The notes under the pieces are model-generated. The model saw only the letters and a list, made by a program, of their open reading frames with translations. It did no database searches and was not told the origin of the DNA. A stretch of DNA of 64,000 nt, taken from Heliopora coerulea. Its lineage: Eukaryota > Cnidaria > Anthozoa > Scleralcyonacea > Helioporidae. The position numbers and the translations under genes were made by a program. Positions within the stretch are counted from its first letter, which is position 1, and every line of letters begins with the position of its first letter. This document shows positions 34,080-44,037 of the stretch, piece after piece. The DNA is taken from NCBI GenBank assembly GCA_030142905.1, contig JASJOG010000070.1, forward strand, positions 1,049,501 to 1,113,500, in the 5' to 3' direction.

Positions 34080-34299
34080 AGCCAACCTGTAGCTGTTGCG
34101 AAAAATGCAACTTTGGGTCTTCCGGCTGAGAATCAATTATAAACGATGCATAAGCATTATAAATACTGAATTCGTTGCCATGCTCTCAGTAACGGTAGCT
34201 CAGTTTGTAGAGCATTCCAAATAGAGTCGTGAGGTCGCGGGTTCGATTCCCAACCGGATGGTTGAAAGTTGCATTTTTCGCAACAGGTCACGGTTGGCT
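34080..34299. mobile_element. MITE with an internal tRNA-like module (in lipoxygenase intron)
   Basis: Ends are inverted repeats of about 36-40 bp: AGCCAACCTGTAGCTGTTGCG at the left and, inverted, AGCCAACCGTGACCTGTTGCG at the right, both followed by AAAAATGCAACTTT. Inside, 34193-34258 reads GGTAGCTCAGTTTGTAGAGC (A-box) and GCGGGTTCGATTCCC (B-box). It is the same plan (tRNA-like module between terminal inverted repeats) as at 26.9 kb but with different sequence. Confidence 0.75.
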
Positions 34300-35002
34300 C
34301 TTGAAAATATCTAGACACACGAGATTTTCTGCCTTTAGAATTATCAACTTAACATTTAGCGGTCGAGTGCACATGCCATAATGTTTTATCGAATATAAAA
34401 GATGATGATCATATCCGTAACTATGGCGATGACCTCGACCTTAGTCGTCACTTAGACCCTGACCGTGATCAAGGTAAAAACAAATACCAAAACTGCGACG
34501 ATGACTCCTGCACTTTGAGACAATTAAACACCATTGGTTTTAATTTGCCTTATAAGGTGACGTATATTTGAGACGTTAAGCGTCCCGGTTACCGCAAAAG
34601 GATAACATCACGTTCCTGTTTGTCGTCTATCGTGACTATACTGGATGCGTCTCACCTTCAAGGTTAACCTTAGGCTTCTAGAAGCTTTTATCAACAATCA
34701 GTATGTTAAAATTATCTTTTGCAAGCCTTTTACAAATAAAGACTATTCCGACTAAAGTAACTGTGAAAAACATTCTTGTACTTTTCTGACAAAATTATTG
34801 TTGTTTGACGCATTAATTTCATCACTACCCCAATCGCAAAGCATGTAGATTTGGGGAAATAAACCTCAGACCTTTTAGCTTTTTTGTTTCGCTTAAACGT
34901 CTGCCGACCAAGAAACAGTTTCAATTTTTATATTTTTGTTCTTGTTCACCATTCTAATGTAGTGTAGGTTTTAATCGAGTAGACACAATGGCATATACAT
35001 AC
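34300..35002 (-). other. Lipoxygenase gene B intron, remainder
   Basis: Belongs to the intron between the two catalytic exons (33965-35002). No further exon, domain or repeat recognised. Confidence 0.6.
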
Positions 35003-35311
35003 CTGATGAATATTTGCGTCAGCCACCCTGAGCCATAACTTTGCCAACATCCAGTCATGCTCGTTTGCTTCATTGGGGGTCCAAATTGGGTTCTCCGGTC
35101 CAGGTTTCTGCCGCAGTTGGATTGCAATGGGCATAAGGTGACCAGCCTTGTTAACGTAGAACAAGGCAAGGGGCTCACAACAATAACGTATATCGGCGTT
35201 GTCGTGGTTTAAGTCGGCTGGTGCTGAATATCCCATATCGTCAGGGATACGACCACCATAGCACTTAGCTCCTTCAAGTATTTTGTAGTCCACCATGTAA
35301 ATGTGTCCATC
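35003..35311 (-). CDS. Lipoxygenase gene B, catalytic exon
   Basis: 309-bp exon, phase 0 at both ends: acceptor GTTCATTAG before 35311, donor CAG|GTATGT after 35003. It encodes DGHIYMVDYKILEGAKCYGG, DIRYCCEPLALFYVNK, LMPIAIQLRQKPGPENPIWT, NEHDWMLAKLWLRVADANIHQ. This is the lipoxygenase segment leading into the first iron-ligand His (IHQ), with the WxLAKxW motif that lines the active site. Closest match by recollection: anthozoan 8R-lipoxygenase. Upstream exons, including its own PLAT domain, were not found up to 38 kb; they may lie beyond the transposon block or be lost. Confidence 0.9.
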
Positions 35312-35749
35312 CTAATGAACAAAGTTAGAAAATACTTATGGATAGTTCATATAGAGGTGTAAAGCAGGGATGGATCCATTTAATCAGATAAATAATGGGA
35401 AATTGGGATGGATTTGCGAAGAGTTGAAATGTTTCAATAAGTTTGCATGAAGAAAGAACCTGCAGTGTTCTGAAAGATTACCACATTCAAATAAGTTTGA
35501 ATGAATGAATGAATGAATGAATGAACGATCAAACAAACAAACGAACGAACGAATGAACGAACGATTGAACGAACGAATGAATCAATGAATCAATGAATAA
35601 ATAAACAGATAAATAAATAGATAAATAAACAAACAAATAAACACGTACAGCACGCTGTTAACGAGTTGTCTGATATCATTGAGTGATTGATTGATATCCA
35701 TCTTTTAGCAACTAAAATAGTTTATCGTTATTGTTTGCATTAATTTCAA
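35312..35749. repeat. Degenerate tetranucleotide tract (GAAT/GAAC/AAAC/AAAT)
   Basis: 35500-35642 is a run of 4-bp units drifting from GAAT through GAAC to AAAT. The rest of the stretch has no recognisable feature. Confidence 0.85.
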
Positions 35750-36560
35750 TATATCCTGCTGTTAATTGAGGCAGTGGCTGGGCTTTGCTTTATGTCAGTC
35801 TAGAATGGAGAAGTAAGACAACTCCTTCCCTCCACTAGCCTGGGTGTTCACCGTGGGAAAGTGATAGTACACCCTTAGTCTTTCTTACCAGGTTAACGGG
35901 ACTTAAAGAGGAAAGATCCTTGTTAGCTGGCAAGGGTGTCGTTTGAATCATGCAAAGGAGTCAATACCAATGGGTGTTTACGGAAGGCACATGCAGAAGA
36001 GTTAATGACCAACGGATATCTCAAACAAGCAGGAGGCAGATGACTCTCAATGAAGAACAATGGCTTACTGCAAATCACGGCTAGTATTAAACTGTTTTTC
36101 TTCAAGAATGGTCTGCACAGCTATTGAGGAAGGCAACGGGAGACCACCTTAACTATTTTTTTCCCTAGTTAGGCTTATGATGCAATACGACGGAAGAATA
36201 AAGTACTCTAATGATGTCAACGGAGACACCGAAAGAGTAGTAAGTTGAGTCGAGTCCGGCAGGGGAGGAAGTAAGGCCTCTCAGGTCGTCACCAAACGAA
36301 AACCTTACCAAGGAATCCTCAAGATTGGAACATTGAATGTATGCACCTTGCTGCCCAATAGGAAATTAGAAAATGTTATATTGAAAATGGAGAAAGCGCC
36401 GCTGAATATAGTAGGACTGATTGAAACGAGATGGAGAAGGAACGGAGATTATATAAGTGAAGATATTAGAGTGATATATGCCGGGGGACAGGAAAGTCAG
36501 AGAGGAGTGGCGGTATCATTAGATAAGGAAACATCAAAGGATTTAAAACATGTTTACTGA
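35750..36560 (+). pseudogene. LINE 5' end with start of APE endonuclease
   Basis: About 560 bp of 5' region (including GAGGAAGGCAACGGGAGACCACC, a phrase typical of LINE leaders) leads into LKIGTLNVCTLLPNRKLENV, LNIVGLIETRW and GGQESQRGVAVSL. These are the first motifs of an apurinic-type endonuclease of an RTE/CR1-like LINE: the NVCTL strand, the catalytic E of IETRW and the GV.. strand. The copy is cut off at about 36560 by the end of the minus-strand PLE. Confidence 0.65.
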
Positions 36561-36561
36561 C

Positions 36562-37949
36562 GTCTCGTTGCGGCGTGCAACATCTTCAGTGTACAGATTT
36601 ATAAAGGTGAGAAGAAACTATATATGTGGATCTATAATTACATACTGGAATAGTAAGACGACTAACCAATAGAAAACTGGGTGACCTGACAGGAAGTGAC
36701 AGGCATACGGAAGAGGAAAGTATTAGAATAGAGAAAGAGATATAGAAGAGATATTTTCGTTGAGAGACGGTTTGTATTTAGAAACACGTAAACTCTTACG
36801 AATGAGGAGTTCAAAGTTAGAGGAAGACCAGCAGGAAGAAATGATGGAAAAATCGTTGGAAGAAATGGCGTAATTAGTCTGGCGAATATGAGACTGGATA
36901 CGAGAAGCAGGAAACGAAGTGGTTGCTCGTTTTTTACCCGTCAAAGGCGAAACCCTCACGTGTTCTGAGATTCGCTTACGTAAGTGGTGCCGTGTTTGAC
37001 CCAAATACAATGCTCCACAGCACTGACACATGTATTTGTAGACAACAAGCGATCTCATTGACATGGGGTCCGGTCCTTGAAAGGAAAGAAACTAGACAAC
37101 CGTCTTCCAGATTGAAAAATAAAACGCAAAGTAACTTGTGGGAAAGCAGACAAACATAGTTTAGAGACCTGTGTTCGTATCTGTAGAGCATGTGATCCTG
37201 CAAGAAGAAGCTTAAAATAAATTATATTTTTCGGAGGAGAATGAGAATCTTTTGTTGGGGGACAAAACAGACGATTGAGAAAAACATGGATTCAGCGATC
37301 AAGAAAAATCTTGGGGTAACCATTCCTAAGCAGAAATTTCTTAAGTTTAAGAACTTCACTGTGAAAGTGGTGAAAGGAAGAGTATATTTTAAAGTAGCAA
37401 TCAAGTAGAGTATAGACGAGACCACGCTTATACGATAACGGAACAAAACTATGAAAATTAGTGAAAAAACCAGTGAAAGTTAGTTTCGATAAACCGAAGT
37501 GGAAAAACCATCAAAACGATCAATCAAAGTGTCCAAAAAAGGAAGTGTAGAATCAGTTTCTGGCCCACTAGTAAATGTAATATTGGGATGCTGTGAGTTG
37601 AGATAATCTAGAAAAGGACGAACATGATTACGACAGCAAAAAGCAACAAAACAATCATCAATATAATGACGAAAGAAAATAGGTTTAAATTCTAGAGGGC
37701 AGTTGGTAAACCAACTATGTTCGTGGAAAGCCAAGAAGATATTAGCAAATAAAGGACCAAGAGGGGAGCTCATGGCCACACCATCGACTTGTTAGTAGAG
37801 AGAGTTGTTAAATAAAAAAGCTAACCGTCCATTTAGACCTATTCTTTCTACCATCTCAACTCACTCCTATAACCTTTCTAAATTCCGCGTTTTCTTTTCA
37901 ATCTGGAAGACGGTTGTCTAGTTTCTTTCCATTCAGGGACCGGACCACA
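36562..37949 (-). pseudogene. PLE copy: RT palm, GIY-YIG nuclease, terminal repeat
   Basis: Minus strand. 37779-37480 gives SSPLGPLFANIFLAFHE (RT motif) and RHYIDDCFVAF with the catalytic YIDD, then LNSQHPNITF. 37446-37222 is the thumb in another frame. 37064-36723 gives YMCQCCGALYLGQTRHHLRKRISEH (Cys motif and GIY-YIG-like core) and ends SLNENISSISLSLF. A 60-bp stretch (GGTCCGGTCC.TGAA.GGAAAG) is present at 37067 and inverted at 37885-37945. Hammerhead-like end at 36562-36589 (minus; CTGAAGA, GAGAC). The upper border is the point where the Maverick polymerase breaks off. Confidence 0.8.
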
Positions 37950-40795
37950 TGTTAGAGTTTCTTTGATCTTATGAACAGCCACCAGTTTTTCATGAAAGAT
38001 TTTACTAGTCACAAAAGTTGGTTTTGATGTTAGTTTTATCAATTTTTTAATCATCTGTTAGAAGTTTGACATCTACTCATTTTCGTAGGTTTTCCATAGT
38101 TTTACCAAACACTGAATTATTCAATAGTTTGAAGAAGTCTTTTTCAAATGAATTTTTAACTTTAGTTCTTTTCCTAATGTTGAAATCTATATATTGTTTT
38201 AACCAAAGCGATTGATTGAATACTAGTACTCTATGTACTTTCGTTACTTTCAAACCTAGATCAGTGTATAGCTGTAAATTTCTATAATGGAGCACATACC
38301 TTTCTTTATTATTGAGAGTTGGAATCAATTTGTGTACTTGACCGATTCTGATATTATATTTTTCTCTTATCGATTCACAATATGATGATAACATATCTTT
38401 TTGTCACTTCCATCTTTTCCGGTGCTAATGGATAGTCATTATGAGAATCATATAATTCTTTTGGGTATTCCAGATCAACTTCTAATGTCAAACTTTTTTT
38501 ACTATCCTCTTTGTATTTAGCCAAGTCTATTTTATTAATTTCTTTTTTTGTAGCTCATCTGAAACCACCAGTAGGTAAATATTGAGACATAGCCCATCCA
38601 TAAAGGTTATTTGCGTCTAAATAAGTGATATACTTTGAGGGTGACTTCTCATCATAATCTTTCATGTATTCATTATTTGCCTTACCATAACGATTAGCTA
38701 TATTAGATACTCCACCACGCATACCCTTTTCAATGAACTGAAACATATCTATATCTGTCATTAATTCTAGTTTAATATCAGTCATTTTTAACATTGCATC
38801 CCAAGATAATTCAGGACTTGTGAAATAATGACATGGGTCTAGTTTATAATATTTCATGCAAGTCTTTCTAAAGTTTTCGAATACATCAGCTAATAAAAGA
38901 ATGTCTGACTTTAGATATAAGTCGCGGTATTCTCCCATATTATTTAATTCAAACGTATTGCATACTTTTTCCGCATGCGCATATTGCTTATCAGATATAT
39001 GTTCATCGTTTAATATGCTGTAAAAATCATCTTTATATGGTAATTTATTTTCACTGAACCTATTGAATGAATCCATATAATCATAAGGATATACCCCTTT
39101 TTGTTTCATAAGATTTAGTTTTTCATTGTCTTTGATTTCTTCAAGCATCATCTGGTAGATTACTTACTAATTTGTCTAGACTTGAACTCATGAATTGAAA
39201 ACTATCGATAAATACCAAATGTTTTCCAAGAGTGAAAGCCATATATTTTTCCATATTATTTGGTATGACATTGATATCTATCTGTTTCTCTTTTCCTTGT
39301 TTATTTTTATATGTATGCTTATTAGCTATTTCACCAATTGTCTGCATTATAAAGTGACTATCATATCCTCTTAAATTATGGAAAATAATAGGTATTTTAT
39401 CAGTTAACCTATAATTAATATTACAGTCTTGATGAGCTGATCCTCTGTATTTTTCAGTTATATGACAATGATCTCTTACACGAATATCTTTTTCAAAATA
39501 TTTTTTATTACAAATATGACATTTATCAGCTTTCTTAAAATTTAAGTCATCATTTTTTATTGGTATCATATCTTTATTAAAATGTTTATATTTCATTTTT
39601 TTGCACCATTCAACTTCTTCTAACATTTTTTCCATGAACTTATGAACAGCATTTTTTCCTCGATATATCTGACCTGGTTTGCTGTATTTATCATTGTAAC
39701 AACAGACAATCTTATAGCCATATCCACAGTCTTTATGCTTTTGATATGATTCAGTATATGATTTATGATTATTTGGTTTACATCCATGTGCTTTTTCTGT
39801 AATAGCCTCAAAATCAGCATATATTGCAAATGGAGCTTCTAGTTCCTTGTGGTAGTTTTTGAAATGTACCACATCATCAGCCTTAGGCATTTTTATAGCC
39901 TGTACACCATTAATTGTAATACAGTTTTCTTTATGATTATTGAGGACTTTTTCAGAACTGAAACACTGCAAACAGTGCATACAAAAATGCTTTCTATGTT
40001 CATCTTTTGTTTGTTTATACATAAACGTATTAAAGTTTTTGATGAGGACATAGTGTTGTTCTTTTCTCTTTGTGATTAGCAGTAGATTTAATATATCAAC
40101 AAATTTCTCTTTTGATATGTAAACTGGATATGGTTCTCGTTTTTCATAACCGAACACATTGATATTAATATTGTTCATTGTTTCTATTTTTCGGTAATTT
40201 TTTTGTGTCACTGGAAAGCTAACATTTGTATAATCCAATTTTTTGATGTATTCTTTATCACATTTTTAATCCTCTGAGGATTTTTTTCTTGTGGGTTCAA
40301 ATGCCGAATATGACACCATCTAAAGCATTTATTACTATTATTCTGAAGGTTGAACAATCCTTTGGCAGGGTTTCTTAGCTCTGGTGGTAGTTTAATATAT
40401 GATGATCCTTTTAATGGTTTGTATTTTACAACGTTGGTATATTGCTTATCAATGGATTCGATGACCCATCCCGAACTTTCTGATAACCAAACATCAATGC
40501 CATTTAATATCTCTTGTTTTGATGTCTGTATATTTTCATTTATTTCATTTTCGCTGATTATTGTTTTTGCTTTACGATTGAAAAAAGCTGTTTTAAATAT
40601 TATTTTCGACTTATTATTTTCAACGATTGTTTTATTAAAGGTTACCTTTAATGTTTCAATATATTTGATTCCTTTCATTTCATTCAATTGTTTCCTAAGA
40701 AGAGATGCAGCACTATCCATGGTGCTATTAAGTTGTATTAGTGGTTCATTTTTATTGGTGATTGTGATTCCAAATGATTTCGTATAATTTTTCAA
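37950..40795 (-). pseudogene. Protein-primed DNA polymerase B (Maverick)
   Basis: Minus strand in several frames. 40795-40208: N-terminal part ending NKCFRWCHIRHLNPQ. 40238-39141: Exo I YADFEA, a Cys/His insert (CHICNKKYF...RDHCHI, endonuclease-VII-like), Exo II FHNLRGYDSHF. 39151-38555: Exo III LKSDILLLADVF and polymerase motif A YLDANNLYGWAMS. 38394-38077: motif [16 protein letters not shown]. Decayed reading continues to KLVAVHKIKETLT at 37950. The polymerase would copy the element from a protein primer with 3'-5' proofreading. Frame breaks occur near 40220, 39145, 38400 and 38050. Motif C (DTDS) and the thumb are missing because a PLE replaces everything left of 37950. Confidence 0.92.
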
Positions 40796-40864
40796 CGCTC
40801 TTCATAACGGAAACCACAACTTTGGAACTGTTTTGTGATCATAAAATTTTGGTTGAATGTAAGT

Positions 40865-41056
40865 TTACATCTCTTCAAACTTTTGTAGCGTTTCTCGCCA
40901 TTCCTCCTTCTTCTTCTCAATCTTTCTTAGTGCTCTTAAATATGTTGGTCTTAACACAAGGTTGCCTGTTAGAGGGTTTACATACCGTTTAGGCTCCCTG
41001 ATGACTCTTTCAACGTATTTTCTTTTAGTACCCAATCGTGGTGCTGACTTTGTCAT
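40865..41056 (-). CDS. Small basic protein, unknown
   Basis: 63 residues, rich in Lys/Arg (MTKSAPRLGTKRKYVERV; a KKKEEW helix at the end). Intact. The start at 41056 is supported by the upstream TATATAGAAT...AGTATATCAAT sequence. It lies between the polymerase and the zinc-finger gene, same strand. Basicity suggests nucleic-acid or virion-core association, but no family was recognised. Confidence 0.6.
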   Translation of the reverse strand: MTKSAPRLGTKRKYVERVIREPKRYVNPLTGNLVLRPTYLRALRKIEKKKEEWRETLQKFEEM

Positions 41057-41127
41057 ATTGATATACTATGTAGTTTATTCTATATATTATATAGAGTAAA
41101 AAATTCTTTAAGCCAAAAACGTGCTGA

Positions 41128-41355
41128 TTATTTTGTGTGAATTTTTTCATTTTTTATATGTTTTTTGGTTTTTAGATGCCTGCTTTTACATGCCATATGA
41201 TAAGTGTGATCACAGACATTGCAATAAAAAGGGTTTCTTTTCATACACGCCTTAGCGTATCCGTTATTAGCTCGTTTTCTTTCTTCTTCGATGAAGTATT
41301 TTTTAGGCCTACCACTACCGCGTTTGGGTTGATTAATGTTATTAGTTTCAGTCAT
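41128..41355 (-). CDS. AT-hook plus C2H2 zinc-finger protein
   Basis: 75 residues from the ATG at 41355, chosen over the upstream ATG at 41418 because TATATATAGAATC ends directly at it. N-terminus MTETNNINQPKRGSGRPKKY has an AT-hook-like GRPKK. C-terminus YCNVCDHTYHMACKSRHLKT plus KH is a single zinc finger (C-x2-C-x12-H-x4-H, with the last His from KKH). Small single-finger proteins of this design are common in Maverick-like elements and large DNA viruses; a DNA-binding or regulatory role is inferred. Frame intact. Confidence 0.75.
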   Translation of the reverse strand: MTETNNINQPKRGSGRPKKYFIEEERKRANNGYAKACMKRNPFYCNVCDHTYHMACKSRHLKTKKHIKNEKIHTK

Positions 41356-41427
41356 GATTCTATATATAAAATTAATATTTAAGTAATATAATAAAACATA
41401 GAAAATGTTTGACTTCAACTAACACCA

Positions 41428-41718
41428 TTATTGACTTTTACGATATTCTTCATATAGTATTTCCGCATCATCAAGTAAATTATGATAGTTGTCTTTACTA
41501 ATACACAATTCACGCCATTTAAAATCAGATATCTCAGCTAAGTAAACACGATTAATAACATCATAGTATTTCTGATCATTGGTTTTTGATAAACTGTATG
41601 AAGGGTTGTGTAAGCTTTTATTCCCATTTGGGATTTTTACACTTTTAATGATCTTCATGAAATCATCATGAACTCTTTTGTGTATGACGTTTACATATTC
41701 TTCCTCTTCTATTGACAT
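41428..41718 (-). CDS. Unknown Maverick protein, 96 residues
   Basis: Intact reading frame starting MSIEEEEYVNVIHKRVHDDF, mostly helical by composition, with acidic ends. The ATG is directly preceded by TATATATATAATC, the same box as its neighbours. No family recognised. Confidence 0.6.
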   Translation of the reverse strand: MSIEEEEYVNVIHKRVHDDFMKIIKSVKIPNGNKSLHNPSYSLSKTNDQKYYDVINRVYLAEISDFKWRELCISKDNYHNLLDDAEILYEEYRKSQ

Positions 41719-41770
41719 GATTATATATATACATACATTACATGATATATAAAATAAATATATAATCTAT

Positions 41771-42689
41771 TCAATAACGCTGAGCTTTATACCAAATTTT
41801 ATAGCACCAATCAATCGCGTCCACGAAAAAGTCTTTATCATATTGTTTTATCACTATTTTATTGAAAACTTCATTGCGTACAGAACGATTTACCCACTTA
41901 AAGGTAAAGGTAAAGGTAAAGTGTCTTTATTTATACTGGATAACCCTATCAGCTATCTAAGCTGGTCTCCCTAGAGGTCCAGTAAGGGCCTACCCTCATG
42001 GGTCCAGTGTTATGACAGGAGGAAACCGGAGTACCCGGAGAAAACCTGCGATGCTTGGTAGAGTCAAACTGGGCAACACTCTTCTCACATGTGACCAAGG
42101 TAACTTTTAATCAGATTACTGCACGCGGCCGGAATCGAACCCTAGTCACAGTGGTGAGAGACACGTGCACTACCAATGTGCCACCAGCACTAAAACGTTC
42201 CTGAACTATTGAGTAGAAATAGTTAGACGAGTAGTTCCCATACTCTTCTATGATATCCCGTAAATCCACGCTTTTCCAATATGCTCTGATGGTTGGGTGA
42301 TTCTTTTAATCAGCCTCGTTTAACCAACTTAAAGACAATTTATCGAAAAGCTCGCGTACATTAGAGTATTTATAGTATTGTACCTCTTTAAAACAATTTT
42401 CATAGACACCATCATCTTTCAAGTCAAAATCTTGCCAATAACTATCTTCGTTTAAATCCCACAAATTTTTCAGCAACCTTCCCCCAAACATACCATGTAT
42501 TGGATAAACTGCATTCTGGATACTATCTAACCTTGAGTATTTGGTATCGTACGCTATATCATTCAATTCTTGTTTGAAATTGCATGGATCGATTGATTCA
42601 ACTTTTTCATCATATTTATCATACACGAATAGGTGATTTTTGTCCAACACCTTAATTTCTGAGTCTAATGGTATGATTTCTTTTAACAT
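41771..42689 (-). pseudogene. Unknown Maverick protein, split by a SINE
   Basis: Starts MLKEIIPLDSEIKVLDKNHL at 42689 and runs to a TAA at 42306-42308. The same frame is open again beyond it (NHPTIRAYWKSVDLRDIIEE) up to 42191, where a SINE is inserted. After the SINE the reading resumes as WVNRSVRNEVFNKIV and ends AQRY plus TGA at 41771-41773. Without the stop and the SINE it would be about 200 residues. No recognised family. Confidence 0.6.
41898..42190 (-). mobile_element. tRNA-derived SINE
   Basis: On the minus strand the head reads TGGCACATTGGTAGTG (A-box) and AGGGTTCGATTCC (B-box). The body contains GGTTTTCTCCGGGTACTCCG, a phrase widespread in metazoan SINEs. The tail is a (CTTTAC)n repeat at 41901-41925. 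It interrupts the Maverick gene at 41771-42689, so it inserted after that element. Target duplication not clear. Confidence 0.85.
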
Positions 42690-42741
42690 GTTTTCTAAAT
42701 ACTATGTAAATAGAAAATAATTTTTAAGTGATAATTTTATA

Positions 42742-43262
42742 TTATTTTTCATTTTCCTTCCACTTCAAATAGTAAGGACATTTACAGTTTTTGTCCCAGC
42801 CTAATAATGGGTAGACGGAACCAAATAGTTGGTCATCAAATTTATCCCTTGTTTTACTATGTGTTAAGTCAGTGGGTTTCTTTATTAGTTCTGCACCTAT
42901 TCTGCTAGCTAACCTGATAATGTAGTAGTCATATCTAGATACGTTTTTATTAATCATTCTGTGTTTAATCATTATTTCAACAACCTCCATAAAATCAGAT
43001 ACAATAGAACTACAATAATTGGAGTGTACGTATTGTTCTATTCTGGCTCTAATGTGTTTACTTCTAATATATTGGGACTTCTTCCTATTTAGCCATATAT
43101 TTTCAATCCATTCTGGTACTATCTCATAATCTCCTACTTCCCCACAATTAATACATACAAACATACCTTTGATACATTTGTATTCATTTTCACATTCTGT
43201 ACAAATATTATCTTTAATGTGTTTCTTCTCAAACCGTAATCCAATGCTTTGAATGCTTCCAT
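42742..43262 (-). pseudogene. VLTF3-like late transcription factor (zinc ribbon)
   Basis: N-terminal zinc ribbon: KDNICTECENEYKC then MFVCINCGE (two CxxC pairs). This is followed by a helical region and the C-terminal block YDYYIIRLASRIGAELI...LTHSKTRDKFDDQLF, GSVYPLLGWD. The zinc ribbon plus this C-terminal pattern is that of VLTF3-like proteins of poxviruses and other large DNA viruses, which switch on late genes; similar proteins occur in some Maverick-like elements. The ATG at 43262 (after TATAATATAGAAT) is one frame away from the ribbon, so one indel near 43225 is likely; the frame is otherwise open. Alternative: an unrelated zinc-ribbon protein. Confidence 0.55.
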
Positions 43263-43298
43263 ATTCTATATTATATTGTATTCATACAATATATGGTT

Positions 43299-43723
43299 TT
43301 ATAATACTTTGCTCACCAAATAACAAGAACCAACGCCAACTAGCCCAATAGTAATATACTTATATTCTTTCATTTCATCACTTGGTTTATAAAAATCATT
43401 TAATTGGGGTTCTCTATCAAATTTCATCCCTTTATATTGTATTGATTGAATCTGTCTTAACTGGGCAAGAGCTCTGTTTGTTTCCCCGATATCATTATTA
43501 GCGTCTGCTAATTGTTGTCTTAATTGCCGAATTCTATCGCGTTGTTTGACTTCATTCTGATAAAATACTTCTTTGCCTTTGCTAAGTCTTCTAGTGCTTT
43601 ATTGTGTCTTTTTATTTCAGCTTCATATTCATTTTTGTCGAACGATTTAAAAAGATAACCAGCACGAGCAAAACTGACAGCCGCAAATGCTGTTTGAAGA
43701 AATGATCCCACTATACTAGCCAT
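43299..43723 (-). pseudogene. Coiled-coil protein with hydrophobic ends (Maverick)
   Basis: Begins MASIVGSFLQTAFAAVSFAR at 43723 (hydrophobic N-terminus), then FKSFDKNEYEAEIKRHNKAL, a coiled coil. One frame break at about 43560 leads to QRDRIRQLRQQLADANNDIG and EPQLNDFYKPSDEM, and a C-terminal membrane-type segment ITIGLVGVGSCYLVSKVL. About 140 residues if joined. It is a conserved unknown of cnidarian Maverick-like elements by recollection; a virion membrane or assembly role is possible. Overlaps the next gene by 8 bp. Confidence 0.6.
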
Positions 43724-43967
43724 TATCTATATAATATATTTTAAATGGATCAACCGGAATATACTTTTTCTCCAGTGTCCATTTTACCGGCAAAATACCA
43801 GCTGTGACACCTACTGCTAATTTTGCTGTATCCGTTAAAGTTGAAGCGGTAGTAAGTTTCTCTCCAAGAACCCTTTTAGATACCATCGAAATCCTTACGG
43901 CACCAGCTGATACTAGTACCGCATCGTATACTTTGTTCATTAGTTCTTTCTTGTTTACAGTGGTCAT
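43716..43967 (-). CDS. Small hydrophobic protein, unknown (Maverick)
   Basis: 83 residues, MTTVNKKELMNKVYDAVLVS start. The middle is hydrophobic (TLTDTAKLAVGVTAGILPVK) and could span a membrane once. Intact frame; the ATG at 43967 follows TATACATACATAGA. The stop overlaps the start of the downstream gene, as in compact viral genomes. No family recognised. Confidence 0.55.
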   Translation of the reverse strand: MTTVNKKELMNKVYDAVLVSAGAVRISMVSKRVLGEKLTTASTLTDTAKLAVGVTAGILPVKWTLEKKYIPVDPFKIYYIDNG

Positions 43968-44037
43968 TCTATGTATGTATATAATAGATTATATTTCATT
44001 TAATTCTGTGGAAATATTTTACATGTCGTTTTAATGT

